Shown here piece by piece: positions 1 through 7,745 of a stretch of DNA of 28,168 nt. The position numbers were made by a program, and so were the translations under genes. The notes below the pieces were generated by a model. It was not told the origin of the DNA. It saw nothing but the letters and a program-made list of their open reading frames with translations, and ran no database searches. Every line of letters starts with the position of its first letter. Position 1 is the stretch's first letter. Source of the DNA: a virus; IMG/VR virus record IMGVR_UViG_3300027980_000517, positions 1 through 28,168 of that record, one strand, 5' to 3'.

Positions 1-345
1 CTTCGGCTACTCGCCCCCGAGTTCGACGCCGTCGCCGACGACGACGTCGACGCGGTGCTCGCGCTCTCTGCGACCAGCTGCGCGCCAGCGGCGTGGGGTG
101 CGCTCTACCAGGAGGGCGTGGTGCGGCTCGCGTGCCACTTCCTCGAGCTGCGTGCGCGAGGCGCGGCCGGCGACGGCGGCGTCGGCCCGATTGTCCGCGA
201 GAAGGCGGGCGACCTCGAGCGTGCGTACGGCGCGGCCGTGGGCGTCCTCGCTCGTGACGGCGTCCGGGCTACCACGCGCCACGGCATCGAGTTCATTGCG
301 CTCCGTCGGCAGATCTCTGCCGGCGCCGGCGCCATCGTGGTGTAG
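1..345 (+). CDS. DUF4054-like head-tail connector protein, 5'-truncated
   Basis: The reading frame is open from the first base, so the gene begins to the left of the window. The visible 114 codons start with an L-L-A-P-E-F-D type segment, followed by helical sequence with W-G and a V-R-L-A-C-H-F-L motif. That order resembles the DUF4054 family found between the capsid and tail genes of contractile phages, where it helps build the head-tail connector. An internal GTG at 55 could be mistaken for a start, but the preceding 18 codons fit the family and have no stop. The next late gene follows after 3 nt. Family assignment is from remembered pattern only. Confidence 0.6.
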   Translation, partial: LRLLAPEFDAVADDDVDAVLALSATSCAPAAWGALYQEGVVRLACHFLELRARGAAGDGGVGPIVREKAGDLERAYGAAVGVLARDGVRATTRHGIEFIALRRQISAGAGAIVV

Positions 346-348
346 GCC

Positions 349-861
349 ATGGTGCGACGCCGACAGATTCGAGAGACCGACCGCGGCTGGGACCAGCTCC
401 GCGGACGACTCGCCGCCGAGATGCGGCGTGCGGTCGTCACCGTCGGCGTGCATGCCGACGAGGAGGCCGTCGGCGACGGCACGTCGATGGCGCTCATCGC
501 CAGTGTCCACGAGTTCGGGTCCGAGAAGGCGGGCGTGCCGGAGCGCTCATTCATCCGCGCCACCGTCGACGACAAGCGCGAGGAGTACACGACGGTCCTG
601 CGGCGCATTGCTGCGGCAGCCATGCGCGGCGGCTCGGTGCGCGCCGGCCTGCACCGGCTCGGCCTGCTGGTGACCGCCGACATCCAGCGCACGATTCGAG
701 AGCGAATCCCGCCGCCGCTGGCCGAGGCGACGATCGCGAAGCGCCTCAAGCGGCTCGGCAAGAGCGGGCAGCCGAAGAACGACCGGTTCGGCGGCTTCAC
801 TCCGCTCGTCGACACCGGACGGCTCATCAACTCCATCCGGCACGAGGTGAGCGACGAATGA
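349..861 (+). CDS. phage neck / tail completion protein (gp10-like)
   Basis: The product has 170 residues. Near the N terminus is a V-G-V-H segment and then an A-x-V-H-E-F-G-S motif followed by P-E-R-S-F-I-R. This pattern is typical of head-tail joining or virion morphogenesis proteins (HK97 gp10-like or Mu gpG-like), which often read 'hEfGt...iPeRpflr'. The C terminus has P-L-V-D-T-G-R-L-I-N-S-I, matching the 'LvdTGrLr.Si' end of the same families. It starts 3 nt after the connector gene and overlaps the next gene by 4 nt (ATGA). It probably acts in the neck during virion assembly. The exact subfamily is uncertain. Confidence 0.65.
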   Translation: MVRRRQIRETDRGWDQLRGRLAAEMRRAVVTVGVHADEEAVGDGTSMALIASVHEFGSEKAGVPERSFIRATVDDKREEYTTVLRRIAAAAMRGGSVRAGLHRLGLLVTADIQRTIRERIPPPLAEATIAKRLKRLGKSGQPKNDRFGGFTPLVDTGRLINSIRHEVSDE

Positions 862-1196
862 TCGGACGACGACAGGTCACCCGCATCCGCCGCAGCGTCG
901 CCGGCAGCACCATCGGTCCGGATGGGCGTGCGGCGCCGCGTGGCGAGACGTCGACGACGATCTTCGCCACGGTCGTGCCGGCGAAGGGGCACGTCATCGA
1001 GCGAGCGCCTGAAGGGGTGCGCGAACGGGTCGAGCTGCGCGCGTACACGGATGACGAGCTGCGTGCGACGAGCACGACGGACGACGTCGATGGCGACCTC
1101 ATCGAGATCGACGGGGTGCGCTACGAGGTGGTGCAGGTCGACGCGTACTCCCGAGTGATCCCGCACTACGCCGCCACGCTCGCGAGGCCGCGATGA
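858..1196 (+). CDS. putative phage head-tail joining protein
   Basis: This 112-residue protein starts with the ATG of an ATGA overlap with the preceding neck gene and ends in an ATGA overlap with the next gene. The N-terminal third is Arg/Gly/Thr-rich, and the rest is predicted beta-rich with a D-G-V-R-Y-E-V-V-Q-V core near residues 90-99. That core resembles small head-closure or neck proteins ('i.i.g..Y.V..v..y'). Its place between the gp10-like protein and the tail terminator supports a connector role. No catalytic motif is visible. The family was not securely recognised, so the call rests mainly on gene order. Confidence 0.5.
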   Translation: MIGRRQVTRIRRSVAGSTIGPDGRAAPRGETSTTIFATVVPAKGHVIERAPEGVRERVELRAYTDDELRATSTTDDVDGDLIEIDGVRYEVVQVDAYSRVIPHYAATLARPR

Positions 1197-1696
1197 CTGC
1201 CCTCGCCCCCGAGACCGCGGACGAGTCGGCCCTGCAGGCGCTTCGCGCGTGGGTCACGTCGGTGACGTCGCTCGAGGTCGCCACCGAGCCCTTCGAAGAA
1301 CGACGCCCCGCGTTGCCGTACATGGGCATCCGCCTCACGTCGCCGGGCCGCGGCGAGGGCCACGACGCCGAAACGTACGCCGACGACGACGGCGACGGGC
1401 TCGCCGTCCGAAGTGGTGTGCGCCGGGCGACAGCGACGCTCAACGCGTACGGTTCCGGCGGCGCGGGGGCGATCGAGACGCTCCGCCTGTCGATCGCGAG
1501 CTCGGCGCATCGCGAGACGTTGCTCGCCGCCGGCGTCGTCGTCATCCGCGTCGGCCAGACCCGCGATGCGTCGGACTGGTTCGGCGACAAGACCGAGACG
1601 CGCCACATCGCGGAGGTCGACTTCCGATACGTCGTCGCTGCCTCGGACCCGGTCGACGTCATCGAGTCCGTCGAGGCGACCATCGCCACCGAGTAG
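1193..1696 (+). CDS. phage neck/tail terminator protein (LIC_12616-like)
   Basis: The protein has 167 residues and is translationally coupled (ATGA) to the gene before it. It has an early helix (A-L-R-A-W-V), a central P-Y-M-G-I-R-L strand, R-R-A-T-A-T-L-N-A-Y-G repeat-strand sequence, and a C-terminal F-R-Y-V-V strand. That order resembles the tail terminator/neck family seen just before the tail sheath in contractile phages, which caps the tail tube and meets the head connector. The length is normal for the family. It is followed by a 94-nt gap before the sheath gene, the first real break in the late operon. Confidence 0.6.
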   Translation: MTALAPETADESALQALRAWVTSVTSLEVATEPFEERRPALPYMGIRLTSPGRGEGHDAETYADDDGDGLAVRSGVRRATATLNAYGSGGAGAIETLRLSIASSAHRETLLAAGVVVIRVGQTRDASDWFGDKTETRHIAEVDFRYVVAASDPVDVIESVEATIATE

Positions 1697-1790
1697 GCGC
1701 CCCGACCGCGTGCGGGGGGTGCTCGTGCAGCCGTAGCGTGGGCCGTGCCTGACGCGCGATGCGCGACCCTCCTCACGACCACGGTGCGGC

Positions 1791-2825
1791 ATGGCCCTCG
1801 ACGACCTCGTCCTCAACATCTCCGTTTCGCTCGATGCCCCCTCGGTCGGTGTCGAGGGCTTCGGGCTCGTCCTCTGCGCGGGCCCGAACGCGACGTTCAC
1901 CGAGCGGGTGCAGGTGTTCACCGATCCGGACTCGGTCATCGCGGCCAGCACCGGCATCGAGTCGACCGACCCCGAGTACGCCGCCGCGGTCGCCGCGTTC
2001 TCCAACAACGCCGCGCGCTTCGCGATCGGCCGCATCGACGTCGGCGACGCGGACCTCACCGCGAGCCTCGTGGCGATCGCCGCCGAGAACGATGACTGGT
2101 TCGGCCTGTGCCTGACCAGCCGGGCGAAGGCGGACATCGCCCTCGGCAGCGCCTACGCCGAGGCCAACGGCAAGCTCTTCGTCGGCCAGTCGTCGGACGC
2201 CGAGATGCTCACGGCGGACACGACGGACCCCGCGAACGTCGCGAAGGCCGCGGGCTACAACCGCACCATCGTCGCGTACCACGCCGACGACGACGAGGCG
2301 CTGGACGCGGCTCTGCTCGCCAACCGGCTCGCCGTCGACCCGGACATTCAGGCGACCACGTGGGCGCACACGTCCCTCGCGGGCATCACCGTCGACAAGC
2401 TCACGGCCACCGAGCGCGGTCACGTGCTCGCCGCCAACGGCCTCGTCTACCTGCCGCTCAAGGGCATCCCCGCCACGTACCCGGGCAAGGTGGCGAGCGG
2501 CCGTTTCGCCGACGAGATGGTCACCGCGTCGTGGTTGCAGGCGCGACTCGAAGAGCGCAACGCGCAGTCGCTTCTCGATGCTCCCGCCCGCGGCAGCAAG
2601 ATCCCCGGCACGTCGATCGGCGACGCGGTGTTCGAATCGAACGCCCGCGCGCTGTACCGGCAGGGAGTCTCTGCGGGCCATTTCCGAGAGGACGCGCTCA
2701 TCCTGAACTTCCCCCCGCGCACGGATGCCGAGACGTCGGCTCGCAACCGAGCCTTCACCGGGAGCATGGGCCTCGCCGGCGCGGTGCACTCCGTCCAGTT
2801 CGCCGTCGCCATCACCAACGACTAG
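1791..2825 (+). CDS. tail sheath protein (DUF3383-like)
   Basis: This 344-residue protein is the size of the compact sheath proteins of KPP10/Bcep781/Pam3-type phages (DUF3383). Recognisable parts are an N-terminal I-S-V-S-L-D strand, A-R-F-A-I-G-R-I near residue 75, a central K-L-F-V-G-Q segment, and a C-terminal half with D-K-L-T-A-T-E-R-G and G-K-V-A-S-G-R-F-A-D-E-M. The C terminus would carry the conserved core domain. It forms the outer contractile cylinder around the tube encoded next. The ATG at 1791 has no obvious Shine-Dalgarno sequence. The upstream 94-nt gap contains two GC-rich hairpins, 1700-1717 and a CGCGC/GCGCG pair near 1752-1764. Confidence 0.8.
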   Translation: MALDDLVLNISVSLDAPSVGVEGFGLVLCAGPNATFTERVQVFTDPDSVIAASTGIESTDPEYAAAVAAFSNNAARFAIGRIDVGDADLTASLVAIAAENDDWFGLCLTSRAKADIALGSAYAEANGKLFVGQSSDAEMLTADTTDPANVAKAAGYNRTIVAYHADDDEALDAALLANRLAVDPDIQATTWAHTSLAGITVDKLTATERGHVLAANGLVYLPLKGIPATYPGKVASGRFADEMVTASWLQARLEERNAQSLLDAPARGSKIPGTSIGDAVFESNARALYRQGVSAGHFREDALILNFPPRTDAETSARNRAFTGSMGLAGAVHSVQFAVAITND

Positions 2826-2878
2826 GCCGCGCCCGACGCGCCCCACTCGTCTGACCCTCGCCTCTGGGAGCGAACGCC

Positions 2879-3310
2879 ATGTCCATCGCCCGCAACTACG
2901 ACTTCAATTCGGTGATCCTGCTCATCGGCGGCGTGCCGATCACGGGGTTCGCCGACGGCGACGCCATCAGCGTCGACCTCCCCGAGCGGTTCACCACGCA
3001 GGTCGGCGCCGGCGGCGCGACCACGCGGTCGAAGCGCAACGACCGGACGGCGACACTCACCATCCGCCTGCAGCAGTCCAGCCCGTCGAACGACGTGCTC
3101 TCCGGCTATGCGAAGCTCGACGACCTGACGGGCAAGGGCGTGGTCCCGGCGCTGCTGAAGGACCTCAACGGCCGCGACCTGCTCGCCGCACCGCAGGCGT
3201 GGATCGAGCAGATGCCCGGGCCGACGTTCGGCGCCGAGTCGGGCGTCCGTGAGTGGGTGCTTCGCCTCGCGAACACCGAGCTGTGGGCCGGCGGCGCGAC
3301 CGCCGCGTAG
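2879..3310 (+). CDS. tail tube protein (DUF3277-like)
   Basis: The product has 143 residues and matches the size and pattern of DUF3277/KPP10-type tail tube proteins. It starts with a Y-D-F-N-S-V-I-L-L-I-G-G strand, then I-T-G-F-A-D-G-D. The middle holds a beta-rich T-A-T-L-T-I-R-L-Q-Q-S-S-P-S-N-D segment, typical of tube proteins ('a.i.l.l.qtS.sN..l'). The start ATG is preceded by GGGAGCGAACGCC, a usable ribosome binding site. It lies directly between sheath and chaperone, the canonical place. It forms the inner tube through which DNA passes. Confidence 0.8.
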   Translation: MSIARNYDFNSVILLIGGVPITGFADGDAISVDLPERFTTQVGAGGATTRSKRNDRTATLTIRLQQSSPSNDVLSGYAKLDDLTGKGVVPALLKDLNGRDLLAAPQAWIEQMPGPTFGAESGVREWVLRLANTELWAGGATAA

Positions 3311-3345
3311 CCCGCCCGTCCACCTGACCCATTCGAGGCGCATCC

Positions 3346-3876
3346 ATGAACTACGACCCGGCACCGAAGCGCGAGCTCGTCGACGACTTCGGCGGCGCGC
3401 ACACCTACGTCATCCGCATCCCCACCGCGCGCGACGCGCTCTTCGGCGTCGGCCCGAAGGTGCTCGGCCTCATCGGCGACACCATCGACCTGCGCCGTGG
3501 CGTCGGCTCGGCGCTGACGGGCCTCGCCGACAGCGTGACCCGGCACGGCGGATGGGAGCTGCTGTCCGAGCTGCTGCGTGGCGTCACCCGTGACGGCGTC
3601 GATGTGTCCGAGGTCGCAGGCTTCGAAGCGGCGTACACCGGCAACCTCGGCGAGGTCCTGCGCGCTGTCGAGGCCGTGCTCGAGGTGAAGTTCGGGGGTT
3701 TTTCGAAGGCCGCGCGCGCAACGGTGGGCGCGTGGCTTCGAGACTCCCTGCGGCAGTTGAACGGCGCTTCGCCGACGTCGCTGATCGCCATCCTCGCGTC
3801 CGGTGGCGCGTCTGGCGCGTCGTCGACGCCGGGCTCGCCTCCGGACTCGTCGAGTGCCTCGACCGGTGGAATGTGA
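3346..3876 (+). CDS. tail assembly chaperone, short (G-like) product
   Basis: This 176-residue zero-frame product sits between the tail tube and the tape measure, where phages encode the chaperone that coats the tape measure during tail assembly. GAGGCGCATCC precedes the ATG and supplies a ribosome binding site. The C-terminal ~50 residues are Ser/Gly/Ala-rich and low in complexity, consistent with read-on past a frameshift site at codons 118-119 (Gly-Phe, GGT TTT). A second open frame overlaps its 3' part in the -1 frame and is more protein-like than the zero-frame tail. No enzyme motif is visible; the call rests on context plus the frameshift architecture. Confidence 0.7.
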   Translation: MNYDPAPKRELVDDFGGAHTYVIRIPTARDALFGVGPKVLGLIGDTIDLRRGVGSALTGLADSVTRHGGWELLSELLRGVTRDGVDVSEVAGFEAAYTGNLGEVLRAVEAVLEVKFGGFSKAARATVGAWLRDSLRQLNGASPTSLIAILASGGASGASSTPGSPPDSSSASTGGM

Positions 3877-3983
3877 CCGAGTTCCTCGAGGCCGAGGCGT
3901 ACCTCGACGCCCGCGCCGAAATGGACGCCATCCTCGCTGACCACCATCGCCGCGAGCTTGAGAAGAGTCGCCCCCGGCGCTGA
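3346..3983 (+). CDS. tail assembly chaperone, long (GT-like) frameshift product
   Basis: A -1 shift at 3696-3702 would join codons up to 3702 to the frame resuming at 3702 and ending with TGA at 3981-3983, giving about 212 residues. The -1 frame has no stop between the slip site and 3981 and encodes a helix-rich, charged segment (E-R-R-F-A-D-V, V-T-E-F-L-E-A-E-A-Y-L-D-A-R-A-E-M). It looks like the T domain of lambda-type GT fusions, which recruits tail tube protein to the tape measure. Without the shift the -1 segment would need a weak GTG start at 3732. The fusion is inferred from sequence; the shift efficiency is unknown. Confidence 0.7.
3696..3702 (+). promoter_or_regulatory. programmed -1 frameshift slippery heptamer G GGT TTT
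   Basis: In the chaperone frame the codons read GGG GGT TTT TCG, so the heptamer fits X XXY YYZ with X=G and Y=Z=T. After a simultaneous slip, the P-site codon becomes GGG and the A-site codon remains TTT. The site lies in a G5T5 run (3694-3703), conspicuous in this GC-rich gene. It leads into the -1 open frame ending at 3983. Confidence 0.75.
3704..3740 (+). promoter_or_regulatory. stem-loop stimulating the frameshift
   Basis: Bases 3704-3708 pair with 3736-3740 (CGAAG/CTTCG). After one bulged G at 3709, bases 3710-3717 pair with 3728-3735, including one G-U pair, and the loop is 3718-3727. The lower stem starts 1 nt after the slippery site. If it is melted, the 8-bp upper stem starts 7 nt downstream, the usual spacing for -1 stimulators. 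Confidence 0.65.
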
Positions 3984-4001
3984 CCCCCGAAGAGCATCCC
4001 C

Positions 4002-5804
4002 GTGACCATCATCCGCGAGCTCCGCGCCCTGTTCGGATTCGACCTCGACGAGGCATCGATCCGCCGGGCCGACGTCGCGCTCGACCGGGGACGACGGAAC
4101 CTCGCGCAGTACCAGCGCGGGGTGAACGGGCTGAACCTTGGGATCGGTCGGATGCTCGCCACGTACGCCGGCGCCGCACTGGTGATGGGCGGTGGGCGCG
4201 GCCTCTTCAGCGCGAACCAGCAGATTGACTCGCTGCGGGCGCGCCTCGAGCTTGTGACCGGAAGTGCCGAAGCGACCGAAGCCGCCCTCGACTTCGTGCG
4301 GGAGTTCGCGGTGCGGTCGCCGGACCAGATCGGCCAGATCGCCGACGCGTGGATCACGCTGCAGTCGCAGGGGCTCGACCCGACGGTGGAGCGGCTGACC
4401 GCGCTCGGCGACGTCGCCGCCGCGACGCAGGTGCCGATCTCGGAGTTGCTCGACGCCATGTCTGGCGGCGCGATCGGCAACACCGAGCGGCTCGACCAGA
4501 CCTTCCGTGCGTTCGGCCTCAACTTCATGTCCCGCAATGGGCGCCTGTTCGTCTCGATGAACGGGCAGGTCCGCGAGATCGGCGAAGGGTTCGGAGAGAT
4601 CGCGGCCTTCGTCGAGGACCTCGGCCGCACCCGGTTCGCCGGTGGCATGGTTCGGCAGTCGGAGACTCTCGCCGGCCGCATGAGCATGCTGCAGGACGCC
4701 GCGACGGCGTTCGCGGTGTCCGTCGGCGACGCTGGGGCGACCGAAGCCATGCGCGGCCTGCTGGACAGCTTCACGTCGGCGATCGGCGACAGCGACGACC
4801 TCGCGCACTCCATCGGCACTGTGCTCGCCGGCGGGCTCGACACTGCCGCTGACCTCGTGGACTACCTCCGCGAGAACACCCACATGCTCCGCCTCGGCCT
4901 CATCGTGCTGGGCGCGGCGTCCACCACCGGTCCGATCCTCCGTGGCGCTGACGCGCTCATGGAGATGAACCGCGCTGCGGTCCTCGTGCGGCTGCAGGCT
5001 CTCGCTGTGACCGGCGCCGTCACCGCCGCCGTCGTCGGCACTGTCCTGCTCATCGACGACTTCGTGGCGTTCATGCAGGGGCGGCCGTCGGTGATCGGCG
5101 TGCTCGTCGGCAACCACTCGGAGGCGGATGGGTTCATGGGGAACCTCGCACGGATGTTTGGCGACATCCGCGAGCATGGTGGTGCGGCGTGGGACCTCTT
5201 CCTCGAGGACGTCGAAGCCGTCATCGATCGAGCGAAGGAGCTCTGGCGGACGGTGACGTCGCCGGTGCGGTGGCTGATGGAGAACCTGCCGGAGCTCACT
5301 GCCCAGATGGGCGACCTGATCCCCGAGGAACTTGTGAACGCCGCGCGCACAGTCGCGGACGCACTTGAGCGGATCACGGAGCTGACGCACGGCATGGGGC
5401 CGGCTGGGCTCGCCGTGAACCTGCTGCCCGAGTCCACGCAGCAGACGTTCGACCAGATGCTCATCCCGAACCCAGCCAGCTTCCTGGGTATCTCTGGGCG
5501 GAGGGAGTTTCAGGGCGAGGACAGCGGCGGAACGGTCGCAGATCTACTCCGATGGGTGGGCGGCACCGGCCCCGACCGTGTGGACGCGAACGGGGATCCG
5601 ATCGGAGCGCGGGCAGTGGGGCGCGAGCGGGCCGCTGCGCAGTCCCGGTCCTCGCGCACAAGCGTACGGGTCGAGCGCCTTGAGGTGACCGTCCCCGCAT
5701 CCGAGGACCCGGGCGTGTTCGGGCGCGCGGTCGCTCGCGCAGCTGCGGTCACGCTCGAGGACCTCATGCTGTCGTACGACAGGTCGACGATGGAGGAGTC
5801 GTAG
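4002..5804 (+). CDS. tail tape measure protein
   Basis: At 600 residues this is the longest late gene, and it follows the chaperone directly, as tape measures do. Residues ~65-160 contain a typical tape-measure N-terminal domain: I-D-S-L-R-A-R-L-E-L-V-T-G, then A-L-D-F-V-R-E-F-A and G-Q-I-A-D-A-W-I-T-L-Q-S-Q-G. Two hydrophobic stretches lie around residues 300-350, the second containing V-T-A-A-V-V-G-T-V-L-L-I-D-D-F-V-A-F-M. These may insert into the host membrane during DNA entry. The start is GTG at 4002, with AGAG a few bases upstream. It sets tail length; 600 residues suggests a short to medium contractile tail. Confidence 0.85.
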   Translation: MTIIRELRALFGFDLDEASIRRADVALDRGRRNLAQYQRGVNGLNLGIGRMLATYAGAALVMGGGRGLFSANQQIDSLRARLELVTGSAEATEAALDFVREFAVRSPDQIGQIADAWITLQSQGLDPTVERLTALGDVAAATQVPISELLDAMSGGAIGNTERLDQTFRAFGLNFMSRNGRLFVSMNGQVREIGEGFGEIAAFVEDLGRTRFAGGMVRQSETLAGRMSMLQDAATAFAVSVGDAGATEAMRGLLDSFTSAIGDSDDLAHSIGTVLAGGLDTAADLVDYLRENTHMLRLGLIVLGAASTTGPILRGADALMEMNRAAVLVRLQALAVTGAVTAAVVGTVLLIDDFVAFMQGRPSVIGVLVGNHSEADGFMGNLARMFGDIREHGGAAWDLFLEDVEAVIDRAKELWRTVTSPVRWLMENLPELTAQMGDLIPEELVNAARTVADALERITELTHGMGPAGLAVNLLPESTQQTFDQMLIPNPASFLGISGRREFQGEDSGGTVADLLRWVGGTGPDRVDANGDPIGARAVGRERAAAQSRSSRTSVRVERLEVTVPASEDPGVFGRAVARAAAVTLEDLMLSYDRSTMEES

Positions 5805-5806
5805 CC

Positions 5807-6445
5807 ATGCGTGACCCCATCCGCCGTGTCCTGCTGCAGTCGCCGTCGCGGTCGATCGAGTTCGACGCCGTCCTGCGCGAGACCCACAACCGCTCGTCGC
5901 AGGTCAGCGAGTTTCCGGTCGAGGACGGCGCGCCGGTGTCGGACCACATCCGGGCGATGCCCGTCGAGGTGACGATCGACGTCATGGCGACGGCAACGCC
6001 GATCGACGCCGAACCCGATCCCGAGCGCGACCGCATGGTGCGCGCCGAGCTCGAGGCGATGTGGGCCGCGCGCGAGCTCGTCGACATCACCCTCGTTGGC
6101 GGCGCCTACACCGGCATGGCGATCGCTTCGGTCGTCGAGCCGATCGACGACCGGACCGGGCTTTCCTACCAGGCGACGGTCGTGCTGCGCGAGGTGCGAC
6201 GGGCGAACACCCGGCGGGTGGAGATTCCGCCGCTGCCCGCAGACCAACGCAACGCCGCCGAAGAGGTCGACCTTGGCGAAGTGCAGGGCGAAGAGCCGAC
6301 GGAGGCCGAGCAGGAGGGCGGGGCGCGCCCCTCGCTCGCCTTCCAGGTCGCCGGCGGTACCGACGAGGCGGTCGGCGCCGCAATCCGTGCGCCCGGCAAC
6401 CTGTTCAACAATGCGATGGCGAACATCCCGCTCGGGGGCCCGTGA
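5807..6445 (+). CDS. Dit-like phage tail/baseplate protein
   Basis: The product has 212 residues. Its N-terminal ~115 residues fit the Dit-like N-terminal family: I-E-F-D-A-V-L-R-E-T-H, then V-S-E-F-P-V-E-D-G and V-S-D-H-I-R-A-M-P-V-E-V-T-I, and further on V-V-L-R-E-V-R-R-A-N-T. The pattern 'T.fPVE.G..isDHi' is very characteristic. The remainder is an acidic, Glu-rich linker (around residues 155-175) and a C-terminal tail. It starts 2 nt after the tape measure stop and overlaps the next gene by one base. It should sit where the tube meets the baseplate hub. Confidence 0.75.
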   Translation: MRDPIRRVLLQSPSRSIEFDAVLRETHNRSSQVSEFPVEDGAPVSDHIRAMPVEVTIDVMATATPIDAEPDPERDRMVRAELEAMWAARELVDITLVGGAYTGMAIASVVEPIDDRTGLSYQATVVLREVRRANTRRVEIPPLPADQRNAAEEVDLGEVQGEEPTEAEQEGGARPSLAFQVAGGTDEAVGAAIRAPGNLFNNAMANIPLGGP

Positions 6446-6786
6446 TGATCCGCATCCCCGTTCGGCCCGGTGTCGCAAGCCAGCGGCTCACCATCAACCT
6501 CGACGGCTCGAGGTATGTGCTCCGGTTCCGCTGGCGCGAGCGAACGCAGCGGTGGGCCTACGCGATCGAGACGGCCGACGGCGAGGGCATCATCCGCGGG
6601 CGGCCCGTGCTTGTGGGTCGGCCGATGCTGGACCGCGTCGCACACCCGCGCGCGCCTCGGGGTTTGCTCGTCGCTGTCGATACATCAGGCGCCGACGCGG
6701 ACCCGGGCTTCGTCGACCTCGGCGACCGGGTGACCATCGTGTACACGCCCGCCGACGAGCTGGCCGAGGCACTCCGCGGGTCCTAG
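6445..6786 (+). CDS. baseplate plug protein (Pam3 gp18-like)
   Basis: The ATG at 6445 overlaps the preceding TGA by one base, giving 113 residues; the GTG at 6442 is an alternative start. The pattern L-T-I-N-L-D-G-S-R-Y-V-L-R-F-R-W-R-E-R, followed by W-A-Y-A-I and G-R-P-V-L-V-G-R-P-M-L, matches the small beta-rich baseplate plug domain described for cyanophage Pam3. That family typically reads '..v.LdG..y.l.l.wN.r...W.l.i...dG'. The stop lies in a CTAG that also ends the opposite-strand lipoprotein gene. In the usual order the hub gene follows directly; here it is 1 kb further on because a cargo gene intervenes. Confidence 0.7.
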   Translation: MIRIPVRPGVASQRLTINLDGSRYVLRFRWRERTQRWAYAIETADGEGIIRGRPVLVGRPMLDRVAHPRAPRGLLVAVDTSGADADPGFVDLGDRVTIVYTPADELAEALRGS

Positions 6787-7688
6787 TCGAGCTCGGGCAC
6801 TTCGAGGCCCGAGCAGATCTCGTAGAACTCGTCGCAGCGCGCTTCCTCTCGGCAGGTGATGCACTCCGGCGCCAGCAGGTCCGCCGTGTCGGCGTCAGCA
6901 TCGGCGCACACGTCGCCGCAGTTCGTGATCCAGCACTCATCCCAGACCCGTCGGCACGGACCGCAGGGGCGGGTGTAGTTGTCGACCTCGTCGAGGCACG
7001 CCTCGAGGTTGTCTCGGCCGACGCAGGGCGCAGCGAACTCTCCCGTGAAGTTCGAGGTTCGGTTGGCGAACCGCTCGCCAGCGTCGTCGAGATTCGAGCA
7101 CTCGCCACGCGGAAGCGGAACCTCCCATCCTGAACACTGCTCGAACTCCGCAATGACCGACGTCGTGGCAAGACAGTAGCCGCATCCGGGCTCGCGAGGA
7201 CACGCGTCCTCGCACGTCTCGAAGATCGCGTTCGCGGCATCGCGGAAGCAACCGCGGCACTCTCCCTCAAGCCCGAGGGTATCGAACTCGGCTTCGTAGC
7301 ACATGTGCTGGAACGGAAACTCCTCGGTGTCACGACATGCGTCGATCGCTTCGAGGACAAAGCCGAAGCCGCCTCGTTCATGATCGCCTTGAAGGTCGGA
7401 GAACTCGGAGTCCACACACAGCGACGGCCCGGTGTCGGCAGTGTCGGCCATGCCTCCATCCGTCGCGTCTTCAGCCACCGCATCGGTCGCGACATCGGGC
7501 CCCTCGGCGTCGACGTCCACGTCGGCCGCCCCAGCGCCAATGTCGCTGCCGTCGACCGCAGCATCCGACGCGACATCAGCTGCCGCACCTGCATCGCCCC
7601 CGTCGAGGATCGGCCCGCTCTGCAGACCTTCGCCGCCGCACCCACACACCAGCACCGCCACGGCAATCACCGCGCCCCATCGAAGCAT
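6783..7688 (-). CDS. Cys-rich lipoprotein, cargo gene within the tail operon
   Basis: The ATG at 7688 gives 301 residues. A GGAGGG lies 4 nt before it, which is why it is preferred to the in-frame ATG at 7700. The N terminus is a lipoprotein signal: a short M-L-R-W start, a hydrophobic core and V-C-G-C, with Cys17 the likely lipidated residue. Residues ~20-78 are an Asp/Ala/Gly/Thr-rich low-complexity linker. The remaining ~220 residues hold 22 cysteines in irregular pairs (C-x2-C, C-x3-C, C-x4-C, C-x5-C), suggesting a disulfide-bonded surface domain. Such linkers plus Cys-rich domains are common in Myxococcota and Bradymonadota surface proteins. It lies antisense in the baseplate operon and shares a CTAG stop with the plug gene. 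Function is unknown; a surface-altering lysogeny gene is a reasonable guess. Confidence 0.8.
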   Translation of the reverse strand: MLRWGAVIAVAVLVCGCGGEGLQSGPILDGGDAGAAADVASDAAVDGSDIGAGAADVDVDAEGPDVATDAVAEDATDGGMADTADTGPSLCVDSEFSDLQGDHERGGFGFVLEAIDACRDTEEFPFQHMCYEAEFDTLGLEGECRGCFRDAANAIFETCEDACPREPGCGYCLATTSVIAEFEQCSGWEVPLPRGECSNLDDAGERFANRTSNFTGEFAAPCVGRDNLEACLDEVDNYTRPCGPCRRVWDECWITNCGDVCADADADTADLLAPECITCREEARCDEFYEICSGLEVPELD

Positions 7689-7718
7689 CGCGCCCTCCAT
7701 CGGCTGTCGTGTGCTGAG

Positions 7719-7745
7719 AGTATGCGCGAGAGATCGCCACTGCAA
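7719..7745 (-). promoter_or_regulatory. possible promoter of the lipoprotein gene
   Basis: On the minus strand TTGCAG (7745-7740) is followed, after a 15-nt spacer, by CATACT (7724-7719), 31 nt before the chosen start codon. The spacer is shorter than ideal, so this is a weak candidate. A private promoter is expected for a gene antisense to the late operon. Confidence 0.35.

Noticed and set aside
3405-5390. Long minus-strand open frame (661 codons) across the chaperone and tape measure
   Set aside because: It is antisense to well-supported tail genes, is Arg/Glu/His-rich as expected from high-GC shadow frames, and has no domain or ribosome binding site.
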